Assembly (NCBI RefSeq): GCF_900108295.1
Contig: NZ_FNWK01000001.1
Span: 2,229,001 to 2,293,000 of the forward strand
Length of the DNA: 64,000 nt
From: Sphingopyxis sp. YR583
GTDB lineage: Bacteria > Pseudomonadota > Alphaproteobacteria > Sphingomonadales > Sphingomonadaceae
Direction: 5' to 3'
A program made the translations under genes and the position numbers. The notes under the pieces were generated by a model. That model was not told the DNA's origin, ran no database searches, and saw only the letters and a list, made by a program, of their open reading frames with translations. This document shows, piece after piece, positions 14,457-23,877 of this stretch; position 1 is the stretch's first letter; every line of letters starts with the position of its first letter.

Positions 14457-16865
14457 TCAGTCGCTGATGTCTCCGATCAGCGAAAAGGGCGCCCAGGCGC
14501 TCGGGTGCGACCAGCTCCTAAGATAGGGGTCGTCGCGTGTGTCATTGCGAATTTCGCGCTCTACCTGCTGCAGGGCTTCGGCGCGCGACAGTTTCGAATC
14601 CGCGCGTAAGATCTCGAACAGGCGGACGGTGAGGACGGCCGCGACATCGTCGCGGACCGGCCAGTGCGATGCGAGCAGGCTTTCCGCGCCCGCGAAGAAG
14701 AAGGCGCGTGCGAGGCCGGAAAGGCCGGGCGCCCCGGCACGGCCGTCGCCGGCTGCTGTATTGCAGGCGGACAGGATGACCCACCCCGCGCCGATGCGGA
14801 GTGCCGCCACTTCGCTCGCGGTCAGCAAGCCATCGTCGGCGGGGCTGGCAGCTGCGGGCGGCGTAAAGACGAGACCCGGTTCGCCGAGGTCGGCGATCTC
14901 GCCCGCGACAAGTCCGTGCGTCGCGAGGAACAATATCGACGATGAAGAAAGGTCGGCTGCCTTCAGCTTCGCTTCCGTCGCTTCGCCTGCCAGGAAAAGC
15001 TTCGTATTCCCGGCGCCGACGAGCCCCTCCATCGCTTTCAACTCTTTCTCCGTCCCGGGAAGCCGGGCAAGCCGGCGGAGGGCCGAGGGATCTGCAAGTT
15101 CGGTCTCGCCGCTCGCCGCACGCCAGATATTGCTGGCAAGCGGCGTGCCGCCGCCGCGTGCCGTCCGGTTCCGGCCTTCGACGCCGCGCGTCGCGGCATT
15201 GCCCTCGAGCAAGGGGTCTCCGAAGCCTATCATGCTGCTTCCTGTGGGGATGTTTGCGCCCGCAACCGCGCGGAGAAGCTGAAGCGACTGGAGCGACGGC
15301 AGCTGGACGATCGCCGCCTTGTCGGCGAACCAGGATGTCGCCCGTAACGCTGCAGGGTCGCCGTCGGTGCCTGTCGGCTTTTCGGTCACGAGGATGCCGA
15401 GAGGCAGCGAGGAGATCGATCCTGCCGCAGAGGTGAAAAGGTGCCGCTTGCCCGCCAGCGCTCCACTGACGGGCGCAACCAGCTCCTCGTAGAGACGGTA
15501 CGCCGTGCCGCGATCGAACGGAAAGTCGCCTTCGCCTTCGGCGGACCAGCGCTCGTCTTCTTCTGGCGTCACATCGATGTTCGCGCCGACATCCCAGAGC
15601 AGACGGCGTACATGCCTCGTGAGTTCGGCTTCGGTCATGGCAGATCGATGCCACTCGACGCCACCGCGCGTCACGACAAGACTGTGCGTACCGCGCGGCG
15701 TGGGCACGATCATCAAAAATGCCTCGTCGGCGGCCAATAGTGTTTTGGCAGCGGGCTCGTCCAAGAGCGCCGGCTTCACCAGTTCGAAATAGCCTGGCGT
15801 TGCGGCGGCCAGCCGGGAATCGATCGCCTCGAGCGCGGCGTTGGCCGTGCCGATTTCCTGCCACAGCGCCCGATCCGCGTCGCTGCCGGCCTTCGTGCTT
15901 TCGCTCCTCGCGAAAAGCGCGCCGAGTTCCGCCGCCTTTGCATCTCGCTCGGCGGCAAGTCCGGCGGCTCCCGACGCAGCGGCGGCGCGCGTCGCTGCCG
16001 AACGCGCCAACGCGCGCGAGGTTCGGCCCGCCATGATGTCCTGGAGAATGAGGAGGGCGTCGGACTTGGCCGACGGGCTCTTCGGGCCCGCTTCCCAAAG
16101 CACGTCGGCGTGGAGACGCGACCACTCTGCAAACATTTCCTCACCGGTGTGGGTGGACGGGTCCTTCTCTGCAAGTTCGACCAATTGCTCGTCGAGCACA
16201 CCCGTGCCGAAGCCGCGCCGATAGGCAAGCGAAGATGCTGCGGCAATACGCGACGAGGCGAGGGCGGAGGCCGCGTCGCCATTATCGAGGGCGAGCCTTG
16301 CATGCGCAGCCGCGGCCATGCCGAGCGCCTTGCCCTCGACCGTGCGGCCGCGCGGCACCGTCTGCTCGGCTACGTCGGTCAGGGTGGAACCGCCCTGCCA
16401 GGCGCCCAGTACCTCCGCCAATATCTTTGTGGCCTCTGCGCTTCGGCCATCTTCCGCGAGTGAGTGGGCGAGCGCGCGCACGGCATAGAGCGTGTCGCTC
16501 GATCGATCGCCCTGCAGCTTCCTGCGAATAGCAAGCGCGCGTGAACGGAGCGCTGCATCTTCAGTCCAGCGCTTCTCAGAATAATATTCAAAAGCCAGAA
16601 GCTGGAGGGCGTCGGCGTGCGGGACACTGTCGTCGCCATGATATTCGGCAATCAACTTGGCGCGTTCGGCGAGCAGGGCGATGCGCGCGGCTTTTTCGCT
16701 GTACGGAATTGCGCTCTGGCGTCGCTTGAGGTCTGTCATGCGCTTGTCGAAATCAGCTTTCCGCGCGTCGTCCTGCACTTGAGGCGACTGCGCGCGGGTC
16801 GCAGGTACGGGACTGATCGCACAGGCGATCGCCGCAAGATGTCCGCACAATCTCTTCATCGCCAT
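14457..16865 (-). CDS. exported TPR-CHAT (caspase-like) protein
   Basis: 802 residues from ATG 16865 (16859 is also possible); both give a signal peptide cleaved near ATRAQ. Residues about 35-300 are helical TPR-like repeats (DALQLLAFEYYSEKRW, AVRALAHSLAEDGRSAEA), then comes a coiled linker. A CHAT domain fills about 380-800, with the catalytic pair His650 (LFLATHGL) and Cys701 (LSACNTAAG) and the SLPLGILVTEKP segment. CHAT proteins are caspase/separase-like Cys peptidases. Some (Craspase-type, bacterial gasdermin activators) act in defence, but those are cytosolic. The signal peptide and lack of partner genes point instead to a periplasmic or outer-surface protease. Confidence 0.88.
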   Translation of the reverse strand: MAMKRLCGHLAAIACAISPVPATRAQSPQVQDDARKADFDKRMTDLKRRQSAIPYSEKAARIALLAERAKLIAEYHGDDSVPHADALQLLAFEYYSEKRWTEDAALRSRALAIRRKLQGDRSSDTLYAVRALAHSLAEDGRSAEATKILAEVLGAWQGGSTLTDVAEQTVPRGRTVEGKALGMAAAAHARLALDNGDAASALASSRIAAASSLAYRRGFGTGVLDEQLVELAEKDPSTHTGEEMFAEWSRLHADVLWEAGPKSPSAKSDALLILQDIMAGRTSRALARSAATRAAAASGAAGLAAERDAKAAELGALFARSESTKAGSDADRALWQEIGTANAALEAIDSRLAAATPGYFELVKPALLDEPAAKTLLAADEAFLMIVPTPRGTHSLVVTRGGVEWHRSAMTEAELTRHVRRLLWDVGANIDVTPEEDERWSAEGEGDFPFDRGTAYRLYEELVAPVSGALAGKRHLFTSAAGSISSLPLGILVTEKPTGTDGDPAALRATSWFADKAAIVQLPSLQSLQLLRAVAGANIPTGSSMIGFGDPLLEGNAATRGVEGRNRTARGGGTPLASNIWRAASGETELADPSALRRLARLPGTEKELKAMEGLVGAGNTKLFLAGEATEAKLKAADLSSSSILFLATHGLVAGEIADLGEPGLVFTPPAAASPADDGLLTASEVAALRIGAGWVILSACNTAAGDGRAGAPGLSGLARAFFFAGAESLLASHWPVRDDVAAVLTVRLFEILRADSKLSRAEALQQVEREIRNDTRDDPYLRSWSHPSAWAPFSLIGDISD

Positions 16866-17066
16866 CCGCCCCCCGCCGGTCTGCAATCAGATAGCCGCTG
16901 ATCGGGGCGTGAGCAATGCGGCGCCAGCCGACAACGCCTGCTCGGTTCGACCCCGGCGGGGTTTTTCGCGTTCGCGAAGTTAAAGGACGTCCGCTATTGG
17001 GTACCGAAGCCCCAAAAGGGGCCAGTCCGTTGCCGGCCAACACTGACAATGCTCTGTAGGCCTCGG

Positions 17067-18062
17067 TCACTGCTTGAGGCCGTCACGCCCTTTCGATGCC
17101 GTCAGGAAGTTCGAGATTGCGGTTCGCCATGCTTCGGGCTGGTCAAACTGCGCCATATGGCCTGCGCCGATGATTTCCAGGAACGATCCATGCTTCAGCA
17201 ATGGCAACATCGCCCGGGTGGCCGTCGGTGTCATAATATCGAACTCCCCGCAAAGGAGGAGTGTAGGTACCGCAATTTCGCCCAGCAGATTCTCGTCGTT
17301 GAAATCTTTTAGTGCACCGCCGAACGGCGCCAAGGCCCCACCCGTCATGGCGAGGGCGAGCGCGTCCCCCCGATCGGCAGGGAGAGACGCCATATATGGC
17401 ATGGCAACCGCCCGGGTGCTCGTCCGGTTGAGATGCTTGCGCATGAACGCGGTCATCGCTTCACCATAGGCCGGATCGTCAAATGTCCCGGCGCGCTCAT
17501 TCCGTTCGATGACCGCCGCGACACCATTTGGTAGCGCGCCGTACAGGCTCCGGACGCTCGCATCGAGGCGCGCCGCAGACAAGGGCGTTCCCTGCAATAT
17601 AAGGCTTTTGAGCCCCGCGGGCCGTCGAGAGGCGTAGCGATTGGCGAGGATGCCGCCCCAGCTATGCCCATAAAGATGGAAGGCTTCGAGTTTGAGAGCA
17701 TCGCGGATCGCAGCGATTTCGGACACATAACGATCCACGGTCCAGTTCGCCTTGTCTCCCGGTGCGTCCGAGCGCCCACTGTCGAGCTGATCGTAAAGTA
17801 TGATCGCTCGATCAACGGAAAGTGGCAGGGCAGGGAAAAGTTGCCACAGTGCACCGCCGGGGCCACCGTGCACCATGATCAGCGGCGGCCGCCCGCTCTC
17901 GAGATTGCCGTTGACCCTGACGTATAGATCGCCGCCCGTGACTGGCACGCGGAGCTCTTTGTCTGCTGATGGAACCCCGTCATCTGCTCTTGCGGTTGCA
18001 GCACATGGCATGGTCGCTGCCATCAATCCCGAAGCGATCATCATCCTGCGTGACAGGTCCAT
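17067..18062 (-). CDS. exported alpha/beta hydrolase, proline-iminopeptidase-like
   Basis: 331 residues from ATG 18062, preceded by GGGGGGAA. The N-terminus MDLSRRMMIASG looks like a Tat-type twin-arginine signal ending near ARA. The mature enzyme has oxyanion motif HGGPGG, YDQLDSGRSD (the proline-iminopeptidase/tricorn factor signature), nucleophile Ser134 (GHSWGG), Asp in GEFDIMTP and His in GAGHMAQ. It probably releases N-terminal residues from short peptides, or hydrolyses amides or esters, in the periplasm. It is monocistronic between the CHAT gene and a decayed TonB receptor. Confidence 0.88.
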   Translation of the reverse strand: MDLSRRMMIASGLMAATMPCAATARADDGVPSADKELRVPVTGGDLYVRVNGNLESGRPPLIMVHGGPGGALWQLFPALPLSVDRAIILYDQLDSGRSDAPGDKANWTVDRYVSEIAAIRDALKLEAFHLYGHSWGGILANRYASRRPAGLKSLILQGTPLSAARLDASVRSLYGALPNGVAAVIERNERAGTFDDPAYGEAMTAFMRKHLNRTSTRAVAMPYMASLPADRGDALALAMTGGALAPFGGALKDFNDENLLGEIAVPTLLLCGEFDIMTPTATRAMLPLLKHGSFLEIIGAGHMAQFDQPEAWRTAISNFLTASKGRDGLKQ

Positions 18063-18356
18063 TACATTCCCCCCCATTGACGGTTTTCGCTTGCCTAGCT
18101 TGTCGCCACAACAGCAGTATTTTCGGCTCCTGTCGAAAAGACAATCATTGACCTTGGGTGCCAACACCAGATTCTGATTTTTTAGATGGGACCGTAGCAA
18201 AACGTCAGCAGTCTGCCGTCAGCCGTCGTAGCTTACTGACACCCCGCGATTGTCCGCTTGGCTTAATTTCCAACACGAAGCGGCCTGACCGTACTCGGCC
18301 AGTTTTGAAACAGTCAGCTGGATTCCATCGGCTTAGCCCGTCTCCTCTTCCCGTTC

Positions 18357-19483
18357 TCACCAACGGACGCGCACGCCGACGTAGACAGCTCGGCCGATCC
18401 CGGGATTGAAGAGCTCTGCGGTCGGGCTTGCGGTCCCCGCGACAGCGACGGTCGAGATATAGTTTTTGCCCGTCAGGTTGCGGCCCTCGACATAGATCGA
18501 CCAGCGCTTGCCGGGGTCGTAGCCAGCCTTGAGGTTCAGCAGCGCATAGGGATCGACGGTCAGGCTGTTGGCGTTGTCGGCAAAATAATGGCCGGGCGCC
18601 CATTCGATGTTGGGTCCGGCGTAAAAGCCCGAGCGATGCTTGTAGAGCGCCTCGGCGCGCAGATAATGTCGCGGCACGCCCGGCAGCTCATTGTCGCCAT
18701 AGCGCGGGTCATTGTCGAAGAAGAAATCGCTGTAGGTATAGGCGGCGTTGATCGCGAGCGTGTCGCCCGCATCCGACAGCGGAACGGCGGCATCGATGCC
18801 CGCCTCGAACCCCTGGTGCACCGTCTTGCCCGCATTGACGATGCTGCAGGCGCTGAACGGGCCGGTGGTGAGGCACTGTAGCTCATTCTCGATCTCCGAG
18901 CGATAGAGCGACAGATCCCAGCCGATCGCGCCGCTGCGCCCGCGCGTCCCGATCTCGAACGTCGTCGCGTGCTGCGCCTTGAGGCCGCTTGTCGGTGTCG
19001 CGAAGATATTGGCGTCGTAGCTCGGTATCTCGACGCTGCGCGACACATTGCCGAAGAGCTGGACGTCGGGCGTCGCATCCCAGAGAATGCCGAAGCGCGG
19101 GCTCCAGAGATCGTAGCTAGCCTTGCCCGACTGGTCGCCGTTGGACAGGAAGCGATCGCGCCGGTCGCGGGTCGCGTGAAGATATTGCACGCCGGCGATT
19201 AGCGCGAGGTCGGGGCGCACGAAGAGCGAATCCTCGGCATAGAAGGAGATATTCTTCGACTTGTCGGCCATCGAGGCGACAAGCGCGCCTTTGACCGCAC
19301 CCGGCAAATTCACGAACTGTTCGGTGTCGATCGTGCCCGCCTGGATATTAGCGCCGACGATCAGCCGGTTGCGGACGCTGCCGAACGTGCGATCATCGAC
19401 CGCGCGAACGAAGCCGCCATAGTCGTCGACCGTGAAGTCGAGCCACTGGAAGATCGGGTGCTTCACATGACGGTTGTTGTAGA
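18357..19483 (-). pseudogene. 3' remnant of a TonB-dependent receptor
   Basis: About 375 residues of the C-terminal beta-barrel remain, ending in the outer-membrane-type Trp (VGVRVRW). Strand motifs include SPRFGILWDATP, VSRSVEIPSYD, TFEIGTRG, GFEAGIDAAVP and LKAGYDPGKRWSIYVEGRNL. The signal peptide, TonB box, plug and early barrel strands are missing. The frame continues upstream directly into a ParB-like fragment at about 19484, so the two genes were fused by a deletion or rearrangement. It is not expected to make a functional receptor. Confidence 0.85.
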
Positions 19484-19870
19484 AGATGTCGGCGAGTTCG
19501 ATGGCCAAGATATTATCGTCCCACGACGACAGTTCCGCCAACCCTGTTATCCGCAAGGCGATAAGCGCGGACTTCGGCGTTGGTCCATTTGTCAGCGACG
19601 AGAACGGGGATCTCGGCGAGGCCGAGCCGCTTCAATCCGCGCATGACCCGCGATGATCGTGCTGTGGACGTCGACCAGGACAGGCGCGGCGAAGCCAAAT
19701 TGGTCTATCGAAGCCATCAGCTTAACGATCTTCTTCTCAGGATGTTTGGGCGGGTCGTTGATGTAGGGCGTCAACGACGCCGGCGAACGATATTCGATCA
19801 GCCCGAGCCTTTGATCGAAATTGACGCGCGATGATGGGCGTGTTTGCGCTGCGGTAGGTTTAAGCTTCAT
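19484..19870 (-). pseudogene. 5' remnant of a ParB/sulfiredoxin-domain (methyltransferase-type) gene
   Basis: ATG 19870 has GGAG upstream. It opens a ParB-like nuclease domain (IEYRSPASLTPYINDP, IDQFGFAAPVLVD, IIAGHARIEAA), of the type fused to DNA methyltransferases in prophages and islands. The domain then shifts frame near 19628 (KRLGLAEIPVLVADKW, YRLADNR) and again near 19540 (LAELSSWDDNILAIELADI), and ends at the junction with the TonB receptor remnant. The first shift looks like loss of one copy of a duplicated 8-mer AAGCGGCT. It is a decayed gene start of probable phage or island origin. Confidence 0.8.
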
Positions 19871-20570
19871 GTCTGTTCTCCAACTTGGCCAGCAAGAGAA
19901 ACAGGGTGAGCAGTTGACGCAGGGGCAGCGGGGCAACAGACAACTTGCCTGCTTGCGCGAGGCCGATAAATGTTGCCCTTTTTCGTGCTGCGCTCGGGGC
20001 TTGGCCCAAGCATTCTGCGTCAAAAAGACCCTGCGCTTATACGCGGCAGAGACATGAACTCAAAGAGCTTTATCGGGCGCTTGCGACGGGAATTTGCGTT
20101 CGCTGATCGATAGCCTGAATGCGAAAGACATTCCCTGTTCGGGTTATGAAAATTCCCTGTTCTGAATTTAGGGAATTTGGATTGACCCGTGGCGGATTTG
20201 CGCGGTTTTTCGCGATCAAAATATGCTCGCGACAGCCTCAATTCGGAATACTCCCTGCGAACTAACGTGAAACAGGGAAATCCGATCTTGAGACGGGTTC
20301 GGTCATGACTGCGCACACCACCACGCCAGAAGCTGTTGCCGAGGCCGTCTTAACTTTTTTGCGCCGTTCCCTAGGCGCACCATTCGGCAACGTAGAACCC
20401 GTTACGGCACGTGAACCAGATGTGGCTAGTCTTCGGGACGCGGAAATGGCAATGCCGCCAATCCGAGAGATGTGTAGGCTGAAGCCAAGCGGGCCGGCTT
20501 TGCGGCTTAGGGTTCGAAACCTGACAGGTTGCTTTCGGCCGTAGAGGCTACCGAACACCGATATGACCAA
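19871..20570. other. gene-poor decayed stretch
   Basis: No convincing gene is present. Possible frames at 20305-20544 (+, 79 aa) and 20020-20316 (-, 98 aa) lack a good ribosome site, signal or recognisable domain. The DNA is less GC-rich than its surroundings, next to the broken ParB/TonB genes, and carries the TTCCCTGTT motif copies noted separately. I read it as remnant island DNA. Confidence 0.5.
20131..20279. repeat. dispersed TTCCCTGTT motif copies
   Basis: TTCCCTGTT occurs at 20131-20139 and 20153-20161. Its reverse complement AACAGGGAA occurs at 20271-20279, and a degenerate copy (CTCCCTGCG) lies near 20251. The spacing is irregular and the origin is unknown. Confidence 0.5.
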
Positions 20571-20608
20571 GAAAAAAGAACGCCCGTCCGATCAAGACCG
20601 GACGGGCG
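20571..20608 (-). terminator. strong intrinsic terminator, minus strand
   Basis: Stem CGCCCGTCCG/CGGACGGGCG (20581-20590 and 20599-20608) with an 8-base loop is followed on the minus strand by TTCTTTTTTC. Confidence 0.88.
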
Positions 20609-20682
20609 TAAGATGAAGAGCCGTGTTTCCTGAAAGGAAGAACTCTCCTGGGTCGCAGGGGGCAGATAGCTTCGCTTGCGGC
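20571..20682 (-). ncRNA. candidate small RNA with strong intrinsic terminator
   Basis: On the minus strand a good -10 element (TACAAT, 20694-20689) is followed by about 110 bases without a credible ORF, containing a small hairpin (TTCCT/AGGAA arms) and ending in a perfect 10-bp GC-rich terminator with TTCTTTTTTC. A terminator with no gene before it suggests a stand-alone transcript. The -35 region is weak and the RNA matches no family I can name, so this is a prediction only. Confidence 0.4.
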
Positions 20683-20803
20683 ACTGGAATTGTACCGCAA
20701 CGCCAAAAAGGGATGGAGGAAAAGCGGTGATCGAGCGTGCGAAGGCGTCGTGTCTTGAGCGTGCAACGTCTCGCGGCTATTCTTTCGGGGAATGGGGGGA
20801 ATC

Positions 20804-21205
20804 ATGAAATTAATGCTGCTCGCCGCCGCCGCCGTGGCGCTCGTCCCTTCGGCGGCCAGCGCGCGCGAATGGGTGGTCATCGGAAATGATGAACATGGCT
20901 GGCGCTGGCAGATGGACAGGCAGGCGGATAGGCTGGAGGGCGATCATGTATATGTGTGGGCGCGTTCCGACCTGCCGCCAGGTGCCACCAAAGTCTATTC
21001 ACCCTCGAACTGGTATTTCAAGATCGACTGCCGGCACGGGACGATCCGCGCGCTGCGGATGATCGTCTATGACAAAGCAAGCGGACGCCAGCTGGAAGAG
21101 CGGTCGAATCCCGACGACGTCGGCGGAGCGGATATGGCCGAGCCGAAATCTGGCTCGATCCACGAAACCATCGTCGGGCACAGGTGCTATAATCCTGATT
21201 TCTGA
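20804..21205 (+). CDS. exported surface-adhesin-E-like protein
   Basis: 133 residues. ATG 20804 follows GGGGGAATC and starts a signal peptide cleaved after ASA. The mature part (REWVVIGNDEHGWRWQMDRQ, DHVYVWARSDLP, YFKIDCRHGTIRALRMIVYD) fits the small beta-rich fold of the surface-adhesin protein E family, including the conserved Cys in the IDC-type motif and a second Cys near the end (GHRCYNPDF) for a disulfide. It probably faces the periplasm or outer surface. It converges on the esterase gene, leaving 23 bp between stops. Confidence 0.65.
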   Translation: MKLMLLAAAAVALVPSAASAREWVVIGNDEHGWRWQMDRQADRLEGDHVYVWARSDLPPGATKVYSPSNWYFKIDCRHGTIRALRMIVYDKASGRQLEERSNPDDVGGADMAEPKSGSIHETIVGHRCYNPDF

Positions 21206-21228
21206 CGGCGGAGTGTCGATCCGGCACT

Positions 21229-23445
21229 TCATGGGGCATTTGACCAGGTCGACAGGATGATTTCACGATCCGCACGGTCCTTGCTGTGCAACTTCAGGAT
21301 CCAGTTGCCCTGCGCGATCGTCCGGTTCACGATCAAAGATCGGAAAATCTGGTTCGCTTCGGGCGTATCGGTCAGGTTGGCTCCAGCGACGGCGCCTGTG
21401 TCGTCGATCAACGTTGCGGACACGGTGTTCGCCGCCACGAAGGTCAGGCCAAAGTTCGAAGCGTTTTTGACGGGGATCGAAACATCGAGTGTCTGGCCCG
21501 GGGCGAGCATCAGCACTTTCGAGAAATCGGAAGGGGCCGCCGACTTATCCCCCTCGACACCCGTTATCATGATCCGCGCAGGCGCGCGGGCCGACGTTGC
21601 CGCAGCGCGTGCGGACTGATCGCCTGACGCCTGCTTGCCCGGTCCGAGTGCTACGCGTGGCTGGACGAAAGACGAGAAGGGCCCCGTTCCCGTCATGCTC
21701 GTGTGAAGAATCGCCTGCGTCTCGCTGTCCGTGATCGTCCATTTGGCCGAGGGCACCGCAACCACGCCGTCGTTGAGGCTCAGCATATAGCAGGCCGGTG
21801 GCAGCGGATTGCCGACGAGGATCGAGAAAGGCACGCCCTTGCGGTTGCTGTTTTCGGCGTTGAACCCTTCGACCACGCTCGGCCGCAATTCACGCAGCGC
21901 GTCCATCGACCGGCCGGCGGTTTCGAGTGGCACGCTGAGCAGGTCGGCGCAGCGGCTACCCATATTGGGTGTTCCGAGCATGACAAGATGCGACACCTGC
22001 GGCTTGCCGTCCGGATAGGTCGGCATCGTCGCATGGATGTAGCGCCGGCTGATCAGCCCGCCCATCGAGTGGGCGACCAGATCCACGTGCCAGGCATTGC
22101 GATCCTTCTGCGCGTAACGGACATAGTTGCCCAGCTCGACGGCATTTTGGGCGATCGTGTTGGTAGGGCCGAAATTTCCTAGCTCCTCGCCGGTATTCAT
22201 CCGACCGTGCTCGGGCCGTTCGCCGACCGGAAACGCTTTCCAGTCGTAGCTGTGACTGGTGGTGAGGATATTCTGCCACGTCTCCCAAGCGCGCCAGTTC
22301 GACCACAGGCCGTGAACAAGGACGATTGGTTTCGGCGCGACCTTCAGGTTGCGCGTCATATCGTCGATCTTTTTGCCCCTGTCCTCGACTTCGGCCTTGA
22401 TGCGCTGGACCAGGCGCGGCCGGCCGTCGTCGAACCAGGAGAAGCCCGAGCTGTCCCATTCGAATTGCACCTCCCGCTGTTCGCCGCCGGGAACGCTGAC
22501 CGATAATTCGCCGAGCAGCCCGTCGGGTTTTGCGCCATCCCATTTGTCGCCCTTGTAGGTGTCGCGGAATTTTACGGTCGCTGCTTTCTCGTCCGGGCCG
22601 TCGTTGGCGACGATCGCGGTCAGGCGTACGAGGTTCCCGTCGATCGTGCCCACCTGCTCGACAATGTCTTTCCACGCCCCCCATTCGGGAAAGCGCATGT
22701 CCTCGAATTTGACGTCGACCAGCCGCAGGTCGCCGCCGCAGCGACGGAGGTTCCAGGTCAGCATTTCGGTGGTTCCGAGTAGCGAGACCGAATGGCTGCC
22801 CGATAGGCGATTGGGATCGGAAAGCTGGTAGCGGTCCTCGCCACTGCTGCCGAAGCGCACGCCATCGACAGTCGTCGGCATGTCGCCGAGGCTTTGGTTT
22901 ACGCTTTCCTTGGCCTTGCACTGGCCACTGTAACTTGCCGAGTTCGACCCCGACACCATGCCCTTCACATCGGGCAGTCCGATGCTGACACTATAGGTGC
23001 CGCTGGTGTCCAGCGAGATGTTGACCCCGGCTTCCAGCCCGCTTTCGTTAGCGCGCGTCTCACTCTTGTAGACGAAATTTCCCGACATCTCGCGCGGCGT
23101 GCGTTCGTGCGGACAGATGAAGCGTTCGTTCGCCGATTTGGTCTCGGTCGACACCGAATTCAGGCTGATGTTCGCAAGGCCGGTGCTGAGGTCGGGGTTC
23201 TCCGTCGCGCGAACCACGACCTGCGCTTTATAGTCATAGGTCATGCCCCAGTCGGAAGTCTCGGTACCCTTGCCCGAAACCCGTTTTTCGGTCTTTGAAT
23301 TGCTGTTCGACTGGTGCCGCGAATAGCTTATGGTTCCGGCCCATCCGCTGTCGCATTGCGCCGCGGCGGCCGCCGCTACGGGGGCCGCGGCGCCGGACAG
23401 CATCAGGGCAAGTGTCAGCGCCGGCAAGGTGCGCGAAATTTTCAT
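21229..23445 (-). CDS. large exported lipase/esterase-like alpha/beta hydrolase
   Basis: 738 residues from ATG 23445 (AAGGA seven bases before), with an Ala-rich signal peptide. Residues about 30-390 are beta-rich with no named fold. The hydrolase domain starts at IVLVHGLWSNWRAWE and has nucleophile Ser460 (VAHSMGGLISRRY), an Asp candidate in SLNDGVVAVPSA and a His candidate in ILHTSMTG, the order seen in PGAP1-like/triacylglycerol lipases. A C-terminal beta domain (about 600-738, GQTLDVSIPVKNASNFGLTF) resembles pre-peptidase-type C-terminal domains. It is probably secreted and acts on lipids or esters; the substrate is unknown. Confidence 0.83.
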   Translation of the reverse strand: MKISRTLPALTLALMLSGAAAPVAAAAAAQCDSGWAGTISYSRHQSNSNSKTEKRVSGKGTETSDWGMTYDYKAQVVVRATENPDLSTGLANISLNSVSTETKSANERFICPHERTPREMSGNFVYKSETRANESGLEAGVNISLDTSGTYSVSIGLPDVKGMVSGSNSASYSGQCKAKESVNQSLGDMPTTVDGVRFGSSGEDRYQLSDPNRLSGSHSVSLLGTTEMLTWNLRRCGGDLRLVDVKFEDMRFPEWGAWKDIVEQVGTIDGNLVRLTAIVANDGPDEKAATVKFRDTYKGDKWDGAKPDGLLGELSVSVPGGEQREVQFEWDSSGFSWFDDGRPRLVQRIKAEVEDRGKKIDDMTRNLKVAPKPIVLVHGLWSNWRAWETWQNILTTSHSYDWKAFPVGERPEHGRMNTGEELGNFGPTNTIAQNAVELGNYVRYAQKDRNAWHVDLVAHSMGGLISRRYIHATMPTYPDGKPQVSHLVMLGTPNMGSRCADLLSVPLETAGRSMDALRELRPSVVEGFNAENSNRKGVPFSILVGNPLPPACYMLSLNDGVVAVPSAKWTITDSETQAILHTSMTGTGPFSSFVQPRVALGPGKQASGDQSARAAATSARAPARIMITGVEGDKSAAPSDFSKVLMLAPGQTLDVSIPVKNASNFGLTFVAANTVSATLIDDTGAVAGANLTDTPEANQIFRSLIVNRTIAQGNWILKLHSKDRADREIILSTWSNAP

Positions 23446-23587
23446 CGGAATGTCCTTGTCAGGCAGGGGCAGTAGACTTCGTTCCAGCCTTCGGCCCTTG
23501 GGCTCCACTTGAGCGAATATTTCTACGATGCCGGGTGCGGGTAAAACTAACGGCCCAGCGGCGCATCCGGCCGCGTGGATCGGCCTT

Positions 23588-23761
23588 TTATGTCGGCCGG
23601 GCACACCAGGCGGGATTGAAGCGGTTGAAATGCGCGCCCAGCCTCCATTCGTCGGAGCAGAGTTCCAGCGCCACCCTATCGATCCTGTCGTTCAATTGTT
23701 CGCGCCCTTCGAGCGTTCGTAGATCGATATCCCGGTGGGGGATGACGGCATCGGGGCGCAT
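23588..23761 (-). pseudogene. UrcA-family protein remnant
   Basis: A 57-residue frame starts at ATG 23761 and reads RDIDLRTLEGREQLNDRIDR, VALELCSDEWR and ends NPAWCARPT. The DLxTxEGxxxLxxRIxRxAxxxC pattern is that of UrcA proteins, which are normally about 100 residues with a signal peptide and TonB-receptor neighbours. The signal peptide is absent and a stop lies seven codons upstream, so this is probably a truncated relic. It could instead be a short expressed variant. Confidence 0.45.
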
Positions 23762-23877
23762 CGTCGATGTAGGGTCTCCCTACGGCCGATGGTTGCTGAA
23801 AGCGAATGATGTGTTGAAGAGGGCGGAGGAGTGCCGGTGAGGACGTTATCCCGCCAGCACTCCGCCAACCGTTCCGA

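Noticed and set aside
20505..20535. tRNA-like T-arm (GGTTCGAAACC)
   Set aside because: No acceptor stem, anticodon arm or D arm can be folded around it; a chance match in decayed DNA.
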